This document shows, piece by piece, positions 24,335 through 33,665 of a DNA stretch of 64,000 nt. A program made the translations under genes and the position numbers. Numbering within the stretch: position 1 is the stretch's first letter; every line of letters starts with the position of its first letter. The notes under the pieces are model-generated. The model was not told the DNA's origin, made no database searches, and was given only the letters and a program-made list of their open reading frames with translations. The stretch is taken from positions 1 through 64,000 of the forward strand of contig CAZEJG010000010.1 in the NCBI GenBank assembly GCA_964511625.1. The letters are read 5' to 3'. The DNA comes from Pseudohoeflea sp964511625. GTDB lineage: Bacteria > Pseudomonadota > Alphaproteobacteria > Rhizobiales > Rhizobiaceae.

Positions 24335-25441
24335 TTACGCCACTCGCGCTTCGGCCGATTGAAGGGCCTTGCACAGCGCGTCGGTGACTTGACTTGTCGT
24401 CGCCTGCCCCTTGAGGTCGCGCGTCAGCAGTCCGGAGGCGAGCGCCGTCTCCACGGCTTCACGAATGCGCGCACCGGCCTCGCTCAAGCGCTTGTCCGCA
24501 TGGGTGCTGCCGAGCCAGTCGAGCATCGAGGCCGCCGAGAGCACCATCGCATAGGGGTTGGCGATTCCCTGCCCGGCGATATCCGGGGCGGACCCGTGCG
24601 ACGGCTGGAACATCCCGGCCGCGTCGCCGAGTTCGGCCGAAGGCGCCATGCCCAGACCGCCTACAGTCGCAGCACCCAGATCGGACAGGATGTCGCCGAA
24701 CATGTTTTCGGTGACGATGACGTTGTAGTGCCCCGGACGCTGGACGAGATACATGGTCATCGCGTCAACGATGACGTGCTCGGCCTCTATGTCGGGATAG
24801 TCCCGTGCCACCGCGTCGAAGACCGAACGGAAGAAGGCGTAGCTGCGCAGCACGTTGGCCTTGTCGCAGCAGGTCACACGGCGCGCCCCGTCGGCCGGCG
24901 CGCCATTCGACAGCCGCGCGAGGTCGAAAGCCTTGCGAACGATCCGCTCGATGCCCTTGCGGGTCTGAACGAGGGTGTCCACGGCGACCTCGTCACGCAG
25001 CAGCGATCCGGCGCCACGAGCGGCGTAAAGCCCCTCGCTATTCTCACGCACGATGATGTAGTCGATACCGCCCGGCTCGACACCGGCGAGCGCGCTTTCC
25101 ACACCCGGATAGAGCCGGATGGGGCGGACATTGGCGTAGAGATCCATGCCGAAGCGAACCTTGAGCGAAAAATCGACGCCCGCCTCGGTACCGTCGGGAT
25201 GGACGGCGCCCGGCAGCCCAGCCGCGCCATGAAGGATCGCGTCGGCCTTGCGGCAGGCCGCTTCCGTTGCTTTAGGAAAACTCTCGCCGGTCTCGAGAAA
25301 ATGCCCGGCGCCTGCGGGATAATCGCGATAGGACAAAACGCCCTTGCCGAGTGCCGCATCGAGCACCTCGATCGCCGCGCCGCAGACTTCGGGGCCGATG
25401 CCGTCACCGTGGATGACGGCGATCTCGTAGCTCTCTTTCAT
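24335..25441 (-). CDS. Isocitrate/isopropylmalate/tartrate dehydrogenase-family enzyme
   Basis: A 368-residue NAD-dependent beta-decarboxylating dehydrogenase. It begins MKESYEIAVIHGDGIGPEV (ATG at 25441) and has YIIVRENSEGLYAARG, VIVTENMFGDILSDLGA and FQPSHGSAPDIAGQGIANP, the family's substrate and cofactor segments. The pattern is that of the tartrate/3-isopropylmalate-like branch found in catabolic loci rather than LeuB itself, but the boundary is not sharp. It would oxidise a 2- or 3-hydroxy acid and may decarboxylate it. Convergent with the HIBADH-like gene; likely the same pathway. Confidence 0.88.
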   Translation of the reverse strand: MKESYEIAVIHGDGIGPEVCGAAIEVLDAALGKGVLSYRDYPAGAGHFLETGESFPKATEAACRKADAILHGAAGLPGAVHPDGTEAGVDFSLKVRFGMDLYANVRPIRLYPGVESALAGVEPGGIDYIIVRENSEGLYAARGAGSLLRDEVAVDTLVQTRKGIERIVRKAFDLARLSNGAPADGARRVTCCDKANVLRSYAFFRSVFDAVARDYPDIEAEHVIVDAMTMYLVQRPGHYNVIVTENMFGDILSDLGAATVGGLGMAPSAELGDAAGMFQPSHGSAPDIAGQGIANPYAMVLSAASMLDWLGSTHADKRLSEAGARIREAVETALASGLLTRDLKGQATTSQVTDALCKALQSAEARVA

Positions 25442-25741
25442 GGTCGTTTTTCCTCCCGACGCATCTTTTTTGCGGGCGCAGGCCGGCGGCATGGAAATCC
25501 TGCCGTCACAATCGCCGCGCGCGCATGAATTCGGCTGGAAAGATGGAAAAATGCAGCAAACTTGGACAGTCCGATTATCTGAACACACGGTTAGGTTTTC
25601 TTGCGGCGGGCGCTGCGACCCTCGGTCCCGACGGGTTCGACCGGATAGCAAAACCGGCATGACCCCACCACAAATCTGCTGTATCAGGCGTGAAACGAAT
25701 TTGGTCCCGGCATCCGGATTGCGGGCACATCAGAGGTGACA
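25442..25741. promoter_or_regulatory. Divergent intergenic region
   Basis: A 300-base gap between the dehydrogenase gene (leftward) and the lipoprotein aminopeptidase gene (rightward). It should contain both promoters. I see no gene, no long inverted repeat and no strong operator; the section 25530-25600 is somewhat more AT-rich than its surroundings. Confidence 0.3.
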
Positions 25742-26806
25742 ATGGTGACCCGCAGATTCTTCCGAACCTTCGCAGCGATCGCCGCGCTGACGCTCCTGGG
25801 TGGCTGCACCTCGATTGGCTATTACGCGCAATCGCTGGACGGTCACCTGAAGATCATGACGGCGCGCCAGAAGGTTGACCGGCTGATCGAAAACCCGGCG
25901 ACGCCCGCGCCGTTGCGGAACCGGATGGAAGCGGCGAACGAAATCCGCGCCTTCGCGAGCCGGGAACTCGACCTTCCCGAGAATGACAGTTACCGCAGCT
26001 ATGTCGACATCGGCCGGGACTACGTGACCTGGGCTGTCTTCGCCGCCCCGGAACTCTCTGTCGTGCCGCGTACAGAGTGTTTTCCGGTCTTCGGCTGCGT
26101 GCCCTATCGCGGTTATTTCTCGAAGGAAGACGCCGCGAAGCAGGCCCTCGCCCTGCAGAAGCAGGGTTTCGACGTCTACATCTCGGGGATCAATGCCTAC
26201 TCCACGTTGGGGCTGACGAGCGATCCGCTGCTCAGCACGATGTTTCGCTACGATCGGACCTATCTCGCGAGCGTGGTCTTCCACGAACTCGCCCACCAGC
26301 GCCTCTACATCAAGGGTGATTCCGCCTTCAACGAGGCCTTTGCGGTCACTGTCGAGACAACCGGAGTGCGCAAATGGCTGCGGGCAAACCACGACAGCGC
26401 CGGACTCCGCCGATACGAGGCCGACCGCAAGCGTCAGGATGATTTTCTGGCCCTCGTCGGGACCGCCAAGCAGGCGCTGCAGAATATCTACGCCGGCACC
26501 GACACGGTGGAGGAAAAGCGAGCGGCCAAGGCTAAGGCGATCGAGGAACTGCGCAAGCGCTACCGCAGGCTGCGCGACACCCGCTGGGGCGGCGATCGCG
26601 CCTATGACGCCTGGTTCGACAGTCCGATCAACAACGCCAAGCTCGGCGCGACGGCCGTCTACAACGATCTTGTGCCGGCCTTCATGCGGCTCTTCGAGAC
26701 CTGTGGGGAGAACTATCCGCGCTTCTACGCCAACGTCCGGCTGATCGGCGACCTGGACCCGGCTTTACGGGCGGAGGCCCTGAAGGCGGACCGAAGCTGC
26801 GACTGA
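25742..26806 (+). CDS. Lipoprotein zinc aminopeptidase (PF10023-type)
   Basis: A 354-residue predicted aminopeptidase anchored as a lipoprotein: after an Arg-rich start and hydrophobic run the lipobox reads LTLLGGC. The zinc motif is FHELAHQRLYI (HExxH-type HELAH), with the downstream NEAFAVTVETTGVRKWL supplying the third acidic ligand. The order SIGYYAQSLDGHLKIM near the N-terminus and RGYFSKEDAAKQA are typical of this family, common in Gram-negative bacteria. I choose the ATG at 25742 (AGAGGTGA in front); a GTG at 25736 is also in frame. It probably trims peptides in the periplasm. Confidence 0.88.
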   Translation: MVTRRFFRTFAAIAALTLLGGCTSIGYYAQSLDGHLKIMTARQKVDRLIENPATPAPLRNRMEAANEIRAFASRELDLPENDSYRSYVDIGRDYVTWAVFAAPELSVVPRTECFPVFGCVPYRGYFSKEDAAKQALALQKQGFDVYISGINAYSTLGLTSDPLLSTMFRYDRTYLASVVFHELAHQRLYIKGDSAFNEAFAVTVETTGVRKWLRANHDSAGLRRYEADRKRQDDFLALVGTAKQALQNIYAGTDTVEEKRAAKAKAIEELRKRYRRLRDTRWGGDRAYDAWFDSPINNAKLGATAVYNDLVPAFMRLFETCGENYPRFYANVRLIGDLDPALRAEALKADRSCD

Positions 26807-26814
26807 ACAAGCAG

Positions 26815-27510
26815 CTATGTCTTTTCGTCCCCCCGAGCCAAGCCGCAGACGCGCAGAGCGGCGTCGACGTGCTTGACGATCGCTGCCCGCTGCGGTGGCT
26901 CCGACTTGCCGAACAGCGCGCGCATGTGAAGATCTCCCATCGCCGCGCCGAGGAGCACACCGGCGAGCTGTGACAGATTTTCGCCTGGGCAAGGCTCTCG
27001 GTCAGCCACGCACGGACCGAGCGCCGCGATGATATAGGCCCGGCACCGTGAGATCACGCGCTCATGGAAATTGACCGCCAGTTGCGGCGAATGGGCGGCC
27101 TCGGAGATCATCAGTCGTGTCAGGAAAACCTGCCGCGCGGTCAGGACGAACTCGGCCGCGAGCAGGAGCCTGCGACGCAACTCTGCATACGGGTCGTCCG
27201 CTTCCGCCTCACCCGTTTCATCCCAGGGGAAATCGTCGGCGGCCACCGAAACCGCCGCGAGCAGCGACTGCTTGTCGGGGTAAAGCGCATAGAGCGTCTT
27301 TTTCGACATGCCGGCCTCACGTGCGATCTGCTCCATGGTGGCCGCGCCGTAACCGGCAGTGATGAAGACGGATTCGGCGGCGCGAATGATCCGCCCGGCG
27401 CGCTCCGCCTCCGTATAAACCTGCGGGCGTCCTGGTCCCTGTCGGGACTGACGTGCGCCCGCTGCCGGTTCTTCGTGAAACTTGCCCTGTTTGGAATTCC
27501 CGCTTGACAT
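26815..27510 (-). CDS. TetR-family transcriptional regulator
   Basis: A 231-residue repressor with the N-terminal helix-turn-helix around residues 35-80 (RIIRAAESVFITAGYGAATM, then MSKKTLYALYPDKQ). The start is the ATG at 27510 (MSSGNSKQGKF); the longer frame from 27600 runs through the operator. The C-terminal ligand domain is not assignable to a subgroup. It is divergent from a Bcr/CflA efflux gene with two palindromes in the 95-base gap, the classic arrangement of a repressor for its own gene and an efflux pump. Confidence 0.92.
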   Translation of the reverse strand: MSSGNSKQGKFHEEPAAGARQSRQGPGRPQVYTEAERAGRIIRAAESVFITAGYGAATMEQIAREAGMSKKTLYALYPDKQSLLAAVSVAADDFPWDETGEAEADDPYAELRRRLLLAAEFVLTARQVFLTRLMISEAAHSPQLAVNFHERVISRCRAYIIAALGPCVADREPCPGENLSQLAGVLLGAAMGDLHMRALFGKSEPPQRAAIVKHVDAALRVCGLARGDEKT

Positions 27511-27511
27511 T

Positions 27512-27556
27512 CGGAAACGTTTCCGTTTTCTAACAAATAAAGAAACGATATCGTTT
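27512..27556. promoter_or_regulatory. Candidate TetR operators (two palindromes)
   Basis: CGGAAACGTTTCCG (27512-27525) and AAACGATATCGTTT (27543-27556) are perfect 14-bp palindromes that share the AAACG half site, with centres about 31 bases apart, three helical turns. They lie immediately upstream of the TetR start and within the region that must carry the promoter of the efflux pump at 27606. They are the most likely binding sites of the adjacent TetR protein. Confidence 0.7.
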
Positions 27557-27605
27557 TGTATTGAAGAGCGCAACCCGCCCCTGACGCCTTCCCACGACAA
27601 GGATC

Positions 27606-28826
27606 ATGAGTTCCATGCAACAGATTAGCAGCCGACGAATCGCGCCGATCCTCGGAGCACTCGGCGGCCTTGGCCCGCTTTCCATCGACATGTATCTGCC
27701 GGCCATGCCGAAGATCGCAGCCCATCTCAATGCCGGCGAAGGCGCCGTGCAGATGAGCCTGATGGCCTTCTTCGCCGGGTTGACGATCGGCCAACTCTTC
27801 TATGGCCCGGTTTCCGACCGCATCGGCCGCAAGGTGATGATCAATGTGGGACTGGCCCTTTTCATCCTCGGCTCGATCGGATGCGCCACATCGGCAACCG
27901 CGGGCCAGCTGACCGCCTGGCGTTTCGCGCAAGGTCTCGGTGGCTCGATCGGCATGGTTATCGGTTTCGCCGTGGTGCGCGATCTCTTCACCGGGCGCCA
28001 GGCAGCGGCTTTGATGGCCTTGATGATGATCGTTCAGGGCGTGGCGCCGGTGATCGCCCCGCTGATCGGCACGGCCGTCATTGCTGCCGCGCCGTGGCAG
28101 GCTGTCTTTCTCGTACTGGCGCTGTTCGGCCTGATCTGTCTTGTCTGTGTCAATGTCGGCCTGCCTGAAACCCGGATGCGCGAACTGCGCGCCGTCAGCA
28201 ATCCGCTTGCCGCACTCCACACCTACGGCCATCTTCTCGTCAGCCGGCGCTTCGTCGCCTATGTCGCCGTTCTCGCGCTCGCCATTGGCGGCTTCTTCGC
28301 CTACATCGCCGGATCGTCGTTTGCCTTCATCTCCGTCTACGGCCTGTCGCCAGCGGCCTACAGCGGCATTTTCGCGCTCAACTCACTCGGCCTGATGGCC
28401 GGCGCCCAGATCGGTCCGCGGCTGATGGGCCGGTACCGCCCCGAAACAATCGTCCGAGGGGCGCTGCTGGTTTATGCAGCGTCCGCCGTCGGACTCGCCA
28501 CCCTGGAACTCTCCGGCGGCGCTAACCTCTTCGCCTTCTCGGCACTGCTGTTCGTGGTCATCGCCGCCATGGCCTTCACCCTGCCGCTCTGCAGCACCAT
28601 GGCACTGGAAGCCTATGGCGCGATTTCGGGCACCGCGTCGGCCTTGATGGGCGCCCTGCAATTCGGATCGGGAACGATTGCCTCGCTCGCCGTTGGGCTC
28701 CTCGCCGACGGCACCACCATCCCGATGGTGACGATCATCGCCATCTGCGGGGTGACGGCCTGCGTCATCGCCTTCGCCGCGTTCCCCGAGAAAGGCGTCG
28801 CGGTCGGCAGCCAGACCGCGGATTGA
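27606..28826 (+). CDS. Bcr/CflA-family multidrug efflux MFS transporter
   Basis: A 406-residue, twelve-helix drug:proton antiporter. The N-terminal helix has the Bcr/CflA signature LGPLSIDMYLPAMPKIAAHL; the loop between helices 2 and 3 carries GPVSDRIGRKVMI, the MFS motif A; QGLGGSIGMVIGFAVVRDLF follows in helices 4-5. The start ATG at 27606 is preceded by AAGGATC. Probably exports toxic amphiphiles and is controlled by the divergent TetR protein through the palindromes between them. Confidence 0.93.
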   Translation: MSSMQQISSRRIAPILGALGGLGPLSIDMYLPAMPKIAAHLNAGEGAVQMSLMAFFAGLTIGQLFYGPVSDRIGRKVMINVGLALFILGSIGCATSATAGQLTAWRFAQGLGGSIGMVIGFAVVRDLFTGRQAAALMALMMIVQGVAPVIAPLIGTAVIAAAPWQAVFLVLALFGLICLVCVNVGLPETRMRELRAVSNPLAALHTYGHLLVSRRFVAYVAVLALAIGGFFAYIAGSSFAFISVYGLSPAAYSGIFALNSLGLMAGAQIGPRLMGRYRPETIVRGALLVYAASAVGLATLELSGGANLFAFSALLFVVIAAMAFTLPLCSTMALEAYGAISGTASALMGALQFGSGTIASLAVGLLADGTTIPMVTIIAICGVTACVIAFAAFPEKGVAVGSQTAD

Positions 28827-28873
28827 TCTAGGGCTTGAATAAAGGCGCGGCCGGCGGGAGCTTGCAGTCGGCG

Positions 28874-31800
28874 TCAGAACCGGTGACTGAGGATCGCGGT
28901 CAGGCTGTGGCTCGCAACGCCCGAACCGACCTGGCCGGCATAGCCGAGGCTGAGATCGGTGGCTTTACCCACCACGAAATCGGCGTTCAGATCGACAAGC
29001 AACGCATCCTCGGCGACAGCCGCACCGGCGATTGCGAAGGCATCTCCCGTCGCAAAGCCGTTGACGGAGGTGGGCGTTATATCCCCGAACGCGTGCCGCC
29101 AGCCGAGGCCACCCGACAGTTTTGCCGGCACGCCGCCGAGCACGGTTTCCCGATCGCCGCGAATGCCGAGCGTGGTGAAGGTCGTGTCCATGCTGCCGAT
29201 CGCGCCGGACAGGGCGGCATCGCCGCCCGTTTCGGAAAAGCTGTCCGAGGAGACGTGAACATGGGCGAGCCCGGCATAGGGCTCGAAGGCGAAACCGTCG
29301 CGCTCGAAGCGTTGCGACACCTCGCCGAAGACCTGCGCGCTGGCAGCCGAATAGCCGGCTGTGAGACGGTCGGAGAAGCCCGAGAAGGCCGGCGTCCTCG
29401 TGGTGTCGATATCGTGCCAGCCGAGCGAGCCGCCGAAGCGCCACTGCAGCCCGGCAGCCATTGCGCCCCCGTAAAGCCCGACCTCGAAACTGTTGATCGA
29501 GGCGGAGGACGCCCGGTCGTCGGAATCGACGGAGGATGCGGTATAGGCCGCCATCAGCCCAAGCCGCAGCGTGTCGGTGACGTCGCCGTCGAGGCCGCTG
29601 GCGATCCCGCCGGCGCTGCGGTCGTAGCTTCCGGCGTTGCCGTTACTGCTCATGTGGCCGAGATATCCGTAGACGCTGCCCCACCAGGCCGGTCCCGTCA
29701 CGGTTTCGTCGCCAAAGGCCGACCGGATGCGGTCGTTCGCCATGCCGCGCAGCCGGCTTTGCTGTTCCACGATCATCGATCGCGTCGTCGCATGAATTTC
29801 TCCCGACAGCCCGTCGAGCGAGGCCCGCGCATCGGCGTCGTCGCCGACGAGCATCAGAAACGCGTCGTAGAGGGCCGTGCCGCTGCTGAGCGAATTGATC
29901 GCCTCGCCGGTCGCAGACTGGTTCGGCGTCTGTGCCACGTCGGTGAAGAAAACACCCTGCTCCGAAATCATGAACACGTTGTTCGGATCGTAATCGAGGG
30001 TGAAGCTGAGGAAGGCATAATTGTCGGTGACGCCGTCGAACTCGCCGTTCACGCCGCCGCTTGCGGTGAGGATCGTATAGGTGCCGAACGGAAAGCCGCT
30101 CCCGTCGTCGGTGCCGTTTTCCGGCGACACCCGCACCGTGCCGCCTTCGATCGTCGCCAGACCCGTGACGTTCAAAAGATCGTTGTTCACCCCGGCGGCA
30201 AAACCGCCATTGTTGAGTTCGACATCGTAGAACGAACCGGCGGAAAACGTGACCGGCCCGGTGTTGAGCGTGCCGACCGAATTGCCGGGCGCAAGCGAGG
30301 AATTGGCGCCGATCATCACGCTGCCGATGGTCCCCGAACCGCCGAGCAAGCCGTTTCCGATGAGCATCACGTCGCCGATCGAGCCGTTGACCAATAACCC
30401 GCCGCCGTGGATCGTCGTCGATCCCGTGTGGGTGGCGGTTCCGCCATAGACCGTTTCGCCCGAATAGACGTCGATGTCGCCGTCGCCCGAGATATCGGCA
30501 TCGAAATCGTAGTCGAGAGTGTCGTGGTTGAAGACGATGCCGGCGTCTCCGGTGGTGCCGAATGCGACGGAATTCGCGTTCAATGCTCCCGCGCCCGCCG
30601 CGGGATCGCCAAGCGCGGCCCCGATGACCAAACGTCCGTTCGAGTTGTTCGCATCCGAGAGATAGAGCGTCCCGCCGTCAATTCCGACAGAACCGTCATT
30701 GGCGATTGTCAGCGTGCCGTTTCCGCCATTCGAGCCGACGCGCAGATCGCCGGTGACCAGCAGGCTCCCCCCGTCGACAGTGACGGTCCCTTCACCGGCA
30801 GCGTAGTCCGCACCGATATACAGGCTTGATCCGTCAGTGATGGATGCATCGGCAGTCCCGGCGATTGTGATCGCGCCGCGCCCCTCCGACCCGACATAAA
30901 CATCGGCGTCGGTGCTCCAGACGCCGCCCAGCACATTCAGTGTGCCCGAGGATCCGGCGTAGCGACCGATCAGTGTAACCGCGCTGTTGTAGATGTTGCC
31001 GGAATAAACCGTGACCGTACCCTGACCCCGTTCACCGATCCACAAGCCGAAATCGGACGTCAGCGATCCATCGTCGATTTCAAGCGTTCCGACAGAGCCC
31101 GGACCGCTGCCGACGGTTGTCCTGGCCTCGATTTCGACATCGGCCGCATCCTCGATACGAAGAATACCGGTTCCATCATCCCCGACAACAAGGGTACGCC
31201 CCCCGAGCAGGGCACCTGTACCCGTGACAAGCGCCTCACCGTAGGAACCATTCTGATTCCCGATCGTGATGATGTCTCCGGCGTCGGCCTGACCACCGGC
31301 CGTTATGTTAAGCGCGCCGTTGCTGCCGTTGCGGTCACCGACGGTCAGATCCCCGGACAGATCCAGAATGCCGCCAGCCGAGACTGTGAGATCGCCAGTC
31401 GAGCCATCGGTTTCACTGACGGTCGCATCACGCATCGTCACCTTGCCCCCGCTCCCGATGAACATCTCCCCGTCCCCGCCATAGCCGACGAATAGGTCCC
31501 CTGTGCCGATGATCTCCGATCCGCTGCCCGACACGTTGACGCGGCCATAGCCGCCGGGATCGTTGGCGAGGCGCATGCTGCCGCTGACACCGTTGATCGT
31601 CACCTTGCCGCCGCCCAGAACGTCGAGATAACCCTCGCCGCCTTCGGAGACATAGACGGTATTGACGTTCGCCCATTCGGAGCCGGCGCCGTTCACCTGC
31701 ACATAGCCGTAGGACTGCGTCCCGTAAGCGATATTTCCGGTGCTGTCGGATACTTTGGCACCCTGCAGGATCGACAGAATTCCGGTTCCTTCATATCCGA

Positions 31801-32140
31801 CCCATATCTGGCCGCTGGACTCCCATTCCGAGCCGGCGTCCCTGACGACCACGCCGCCCTGTACCCCGGCATTATTCCCGAGAAAGCCCGCCGTGCTTTC
31901 GACGCTGCCACCGTTTCTGATCTCCAGATCCCCGTTTTCGGTGTCCCCCACGATCAGCGTATCGCCGATGACCCACGGGTCGGGTTTCGTGCCGCCGCCG
32001 GCGCCGTCGACGGTCTCGACGCCGCCGCCCTGGACGATCTCCTGAGCTGCCGTCGGATATGCGCACAGCGCCGTCGAGGCGAGCAATGCCGCCACAAACA
32101 AACGCGCGGTTTTCTCGTGATGGGAATTCGTGTCGTGCAT
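28874..32140 (-). CDS. Type Va autotransporter with pectate-lyase-like repeat passenger
   Basis: A 1088-residue surface protein. I take the ATG at 32140 (MHDTNSHHEKT) behind AGAGGG; a signal peptide follows, ending near YPTAAQ. The passenger (about 40-760) is built from repeats of the pattern VG.GGTG.L.I..GG.V, typical of T5SS beta-helices, for example YVSEGGEGYLDVLGGGKV and FVGYGGDGEMFIGSGGKV. The last 270 residues (from WWGSVYGYLG) form the translocator barrel and end in LSHRF with C-terminal Phe. No protease or lipase triad seen, so adhesion or autoaggregation is the best guess. Divergent from a LuxR-type regulator. Confidence 0.92.
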   Translation of the reverse strand: MHDTNSHHEKTARLFVAALLASTALCAYPTAAQEIVQGGGVETVDGAGGGTKPDPWVIGDTLIVGDTENGDLEIRNGGSVESTAGFLGNNAGVQGGVVVRDAGSEWESSGQIWVGYEGTGILSILQGAKVSDSTGNIAYGTQSYGYVQVNGAGSEWANVNTVYVSEGGEGYLDVLGGGKVTINGVSGSMRLANDPGGYGRVNVSGSGSEIIGTGDLFVGYGGDGEMFIGSGGKVTMRDATVSETDGSTGDLTVSAGGILDLSGDLTVGDRNGSNGALNITAGGQADAGDIITIGNQNGSYGEALVTGTGALLGGRTLVVGDDGTGILRIEDAADVEIEARTTVGSGPGSVGTLEIDDGSLTSDFGLWIGERGQGTVTVYSGNIYNSAVTLIGRYAGSSGTLNVLGGVWSTDADVYVGSEGRGAITIAGTADASITDGSSLYIGADYAAGEGTVTVDGGSLLVTGDLRVGSNGGNGTLTIANDGSVGIDGGTLYLSDANNSNGRLVIGAALGDPAAGAGALNANSVAFGTTGDAGIVFNHDTLDYDFDADISGDGDIDVYSGETVYGGTATHTGSTTIHGGGLLVNGSIGDVMLIGNGLLGGSGTIGSVMIGANSSLAPGNSVGTLNTGPVTFSAGSFYDVELNNGGFAAGVNNDLLNVTGLATIEGGTVRVSPENGTDDGSGFPFGTYTILTASGGVNGEFDGVTDNYAFLSFTLDYDPNNVFMISEQGVFFTDVAQTPNQSATGEAINSLSSGTALYDAFLMLVGDDADARASLDGLSGEIHATTRSMIVEQQSRLRGMANDRIRSAFGDETVTGPAWWGSVYGYLGHMSSNGNAGSYDRSAGGIASGLDGDVTDTLRLGLMAAYTASSVDSDDRASSASINSFEVGLYGGAMAAGLQWRFGGSLGWHDIDTTRTPAFSGFSDRLTAGYSAASAQVFGEVSQRFERDGFAFEPYAGLAHVHVSSDSFSETGGDAALSGAIGSMDTTFTTLGIRGDRETVLGGVPAKLSGGLGWRHAFGDITPTSVNGFATGDAFAIAGAAVAEDALLVDLNADFVVGKATDLSLGYAGQVGSGVASHSLTAILSHRF

Positions 32141-32490
32141 AAGGCCCTCTGTCACCATGACGGGGCCGGCATCGAATCGCGCCTCGCCCCCATGCCTCTG
32201 GTTTTACGAAGGCCCGGAGCACGATCGCGTGCGACACGTGTGCGACAAAGCGGGCCAATTCGCCTGAGGTTGTATTTATGCAACAGCGGGAATAGCTTGG
32301 TTCCCACATGAAAGAATGCCGCGGCAGTCGCAACAGGCGGACCACCACGGCATCCCAGGGGCGTGAGAGTGCTTGATAGGAGAAAAGAGGTGCGCTGGCG
32401 TGCGACATACGTGTGATGTGCCGCGCCAATTATCCGACTATTCTAATGGAAACCTGAGAAACGGCCCGACGGCCGGAATGCGGCGATAGA
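32141..32490. promoter_or_regulatory. Divergent control region with two copies of a 16-18 bp site
   Basis: Between the autotransporter and the LuxR-type gene lie GCGTGCGACACGTGTG (32227-32242) and GCGTGCGACATACGTGTG (32398-32415), the same sequence except for a TA insertion. The first is about 90 bases upstream of the autotransporter start and the second about 80 bases upstream of the regulator start, so each may serve one gene. They are plausible binding sites of the adjacent LuxR-type protein; untested. Confidence 0.45.
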
Positions 32491-33618
32491 GTGAGCGAAG
32501 ACTACGCAGCAACCATCGACGGAATCTATGACGCCGCGATCGCGAATGATGGCTGGTCGGAGTTGTTGTGCGACATCGCCGACCGCTGCGGGCTTGAGAA
32601 CGCCGCGCTCGTCGTCCATGACCCTCACGCGAATTTTTCCTCGGTCCTGACACCGCGCGCGGATCCCGCCGTCATCAGGGACTACGGCGAATACTGGTGG
32701 CAGCATGACCTGACCGCTCAGGCGACGGCCAATGCGCCGGTCGGCAAGATCACCTCTCTGCACGATACCGGCCGCGACCGTTTTCTGAACAGTTCATTCT
32801 ACAACGATTTCTGGTGTCGATCCGGGTTGGGTGCCGAAAGGCTCGCATCCAACCTTCTGGCCAAAGACGGCGCTTTTGCCTCGATCGTTCTCCATGCCTC
32901 CCATCGACGCGACGAGATCGATGACCAGTCGCTCCGCGCCTTCGCGATCCTCGCGCCGCATCTGGTTCGCGCGATCTCGATCAGCAGCCGCCTGCAACGG
33001 CTGGAAATCGAAAACGCAGCGGGCTTGGTCCGGGCCGGCTCCAAGGGCACGGGCGTTATTGTCGTGGATGCGAAAATGCGGCTCATCCATGCCGACACGA
33101 CTGGCGAAGATCTTCTGCAGGCGGGCACCGCGATCGGGCTGGCAGGAAACCGCGTCGTGCTCAAGGACACCGCATCCGCCTTCAAACTCGCGGGCATGGT
33201 CGAGGCCTGCGGCACCAGGGCGCTCGGAAACGGCGGAAAAGTATCCATTGGCCGTGGCGGCATGCGCAAACCGGTCCAGATCGAGGTTCTGCCGTTCCGC
33301 GTGCATGCCGGCCTTCTGCAGGCGACTTCCCCCGTGGCGATGCTTCTGGTCAACGATCCCGAACGCGATCAGCAAGCGAACGTCGAACGGTTGCGCCGGC
33401 AATTCGGGCTGACCCGCGCCGAAGCAGCGCTGGCCCTTGAAATGATGGCCGGTGACGGACGGGCTGCGGCAGCGGCCCGTTGCGGCATTTCCGTCAACAC
33501 CGCGCGGACCCACCTCACCCGCGTCTTCGAGAAAACCGGCGTCAACCGCCAAGCCGAATTGATACGGGTTCTCATGGCCAGCGCAACGCCGGGGCTTGAA
33601 GACGACAGTCAGCTCTAG
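32491..33618 (+). CDS. LuxR-type helix-turn-helix regulator
   Basis: A 375-residue regulator that starts at the GTG at 32491 (MSEDYAATIDGIYDAAIAND). The C-terminal 60 residues are a LuxR HTH: FGLTRAEAALALEMMAGDGR, then CGISVNTARTHLTRVFEKTG with the usual recognition helix. The N-terminal 280 residues lack a receiver-domain Asp or an autoinducer-binding pattern and look like PAS/GAF-type sensor folds common in alphaproteobacteria. It probably controls the divergent autotransporter. Ligand unknown. Confidence 0.88.
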   Translation: MSEDYAATIDGIYDAAIANDGWSELLCDIADRCGLENAALVVHDPHANFSSVLTPRADPAVIRDYGEYWWQHDLTAQATANAPVGKITSLHDTGRDRFLNSSFYNDFWCRSGLGAERLASNLLAKDGAFASIVLHASHRRDEIDDQSLRAFAILAPHLVRAISISSRLQRLEIENAAGLVRAGSKGTGVIVVDAKMRLIHADTTGEDLLQAGTAIGLAGNRVVLKDTASAFKLAGMVEACGTRALGNGGKVSIGRGGMRKPVQIEVLPFRVHAGLLQATSPVAMLLVNDPERDQQANVERLRRQFGLTRAEAALALEMMAGDGRAAAAARCGISVNTARTHLTRVFEKTGVNRQAELIRVLMASATPGLEDDSQL

Positions 33619-33665
33619 CTGGCTGTCTTTCACTACCGACCACTTCGGCTAATGCTTGGAGGTGG

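Noticed and set aside
28835..30397. A 520-codon plus-strand open frame opposite the autotransporter
   Set aside because: It is a shadow of the GC-rich repeat and barrel coding sequence, rich in Arg, Gly and Val without domain logic, and the minus-strand protein is complete with signal peptide and C-terminal Phe.
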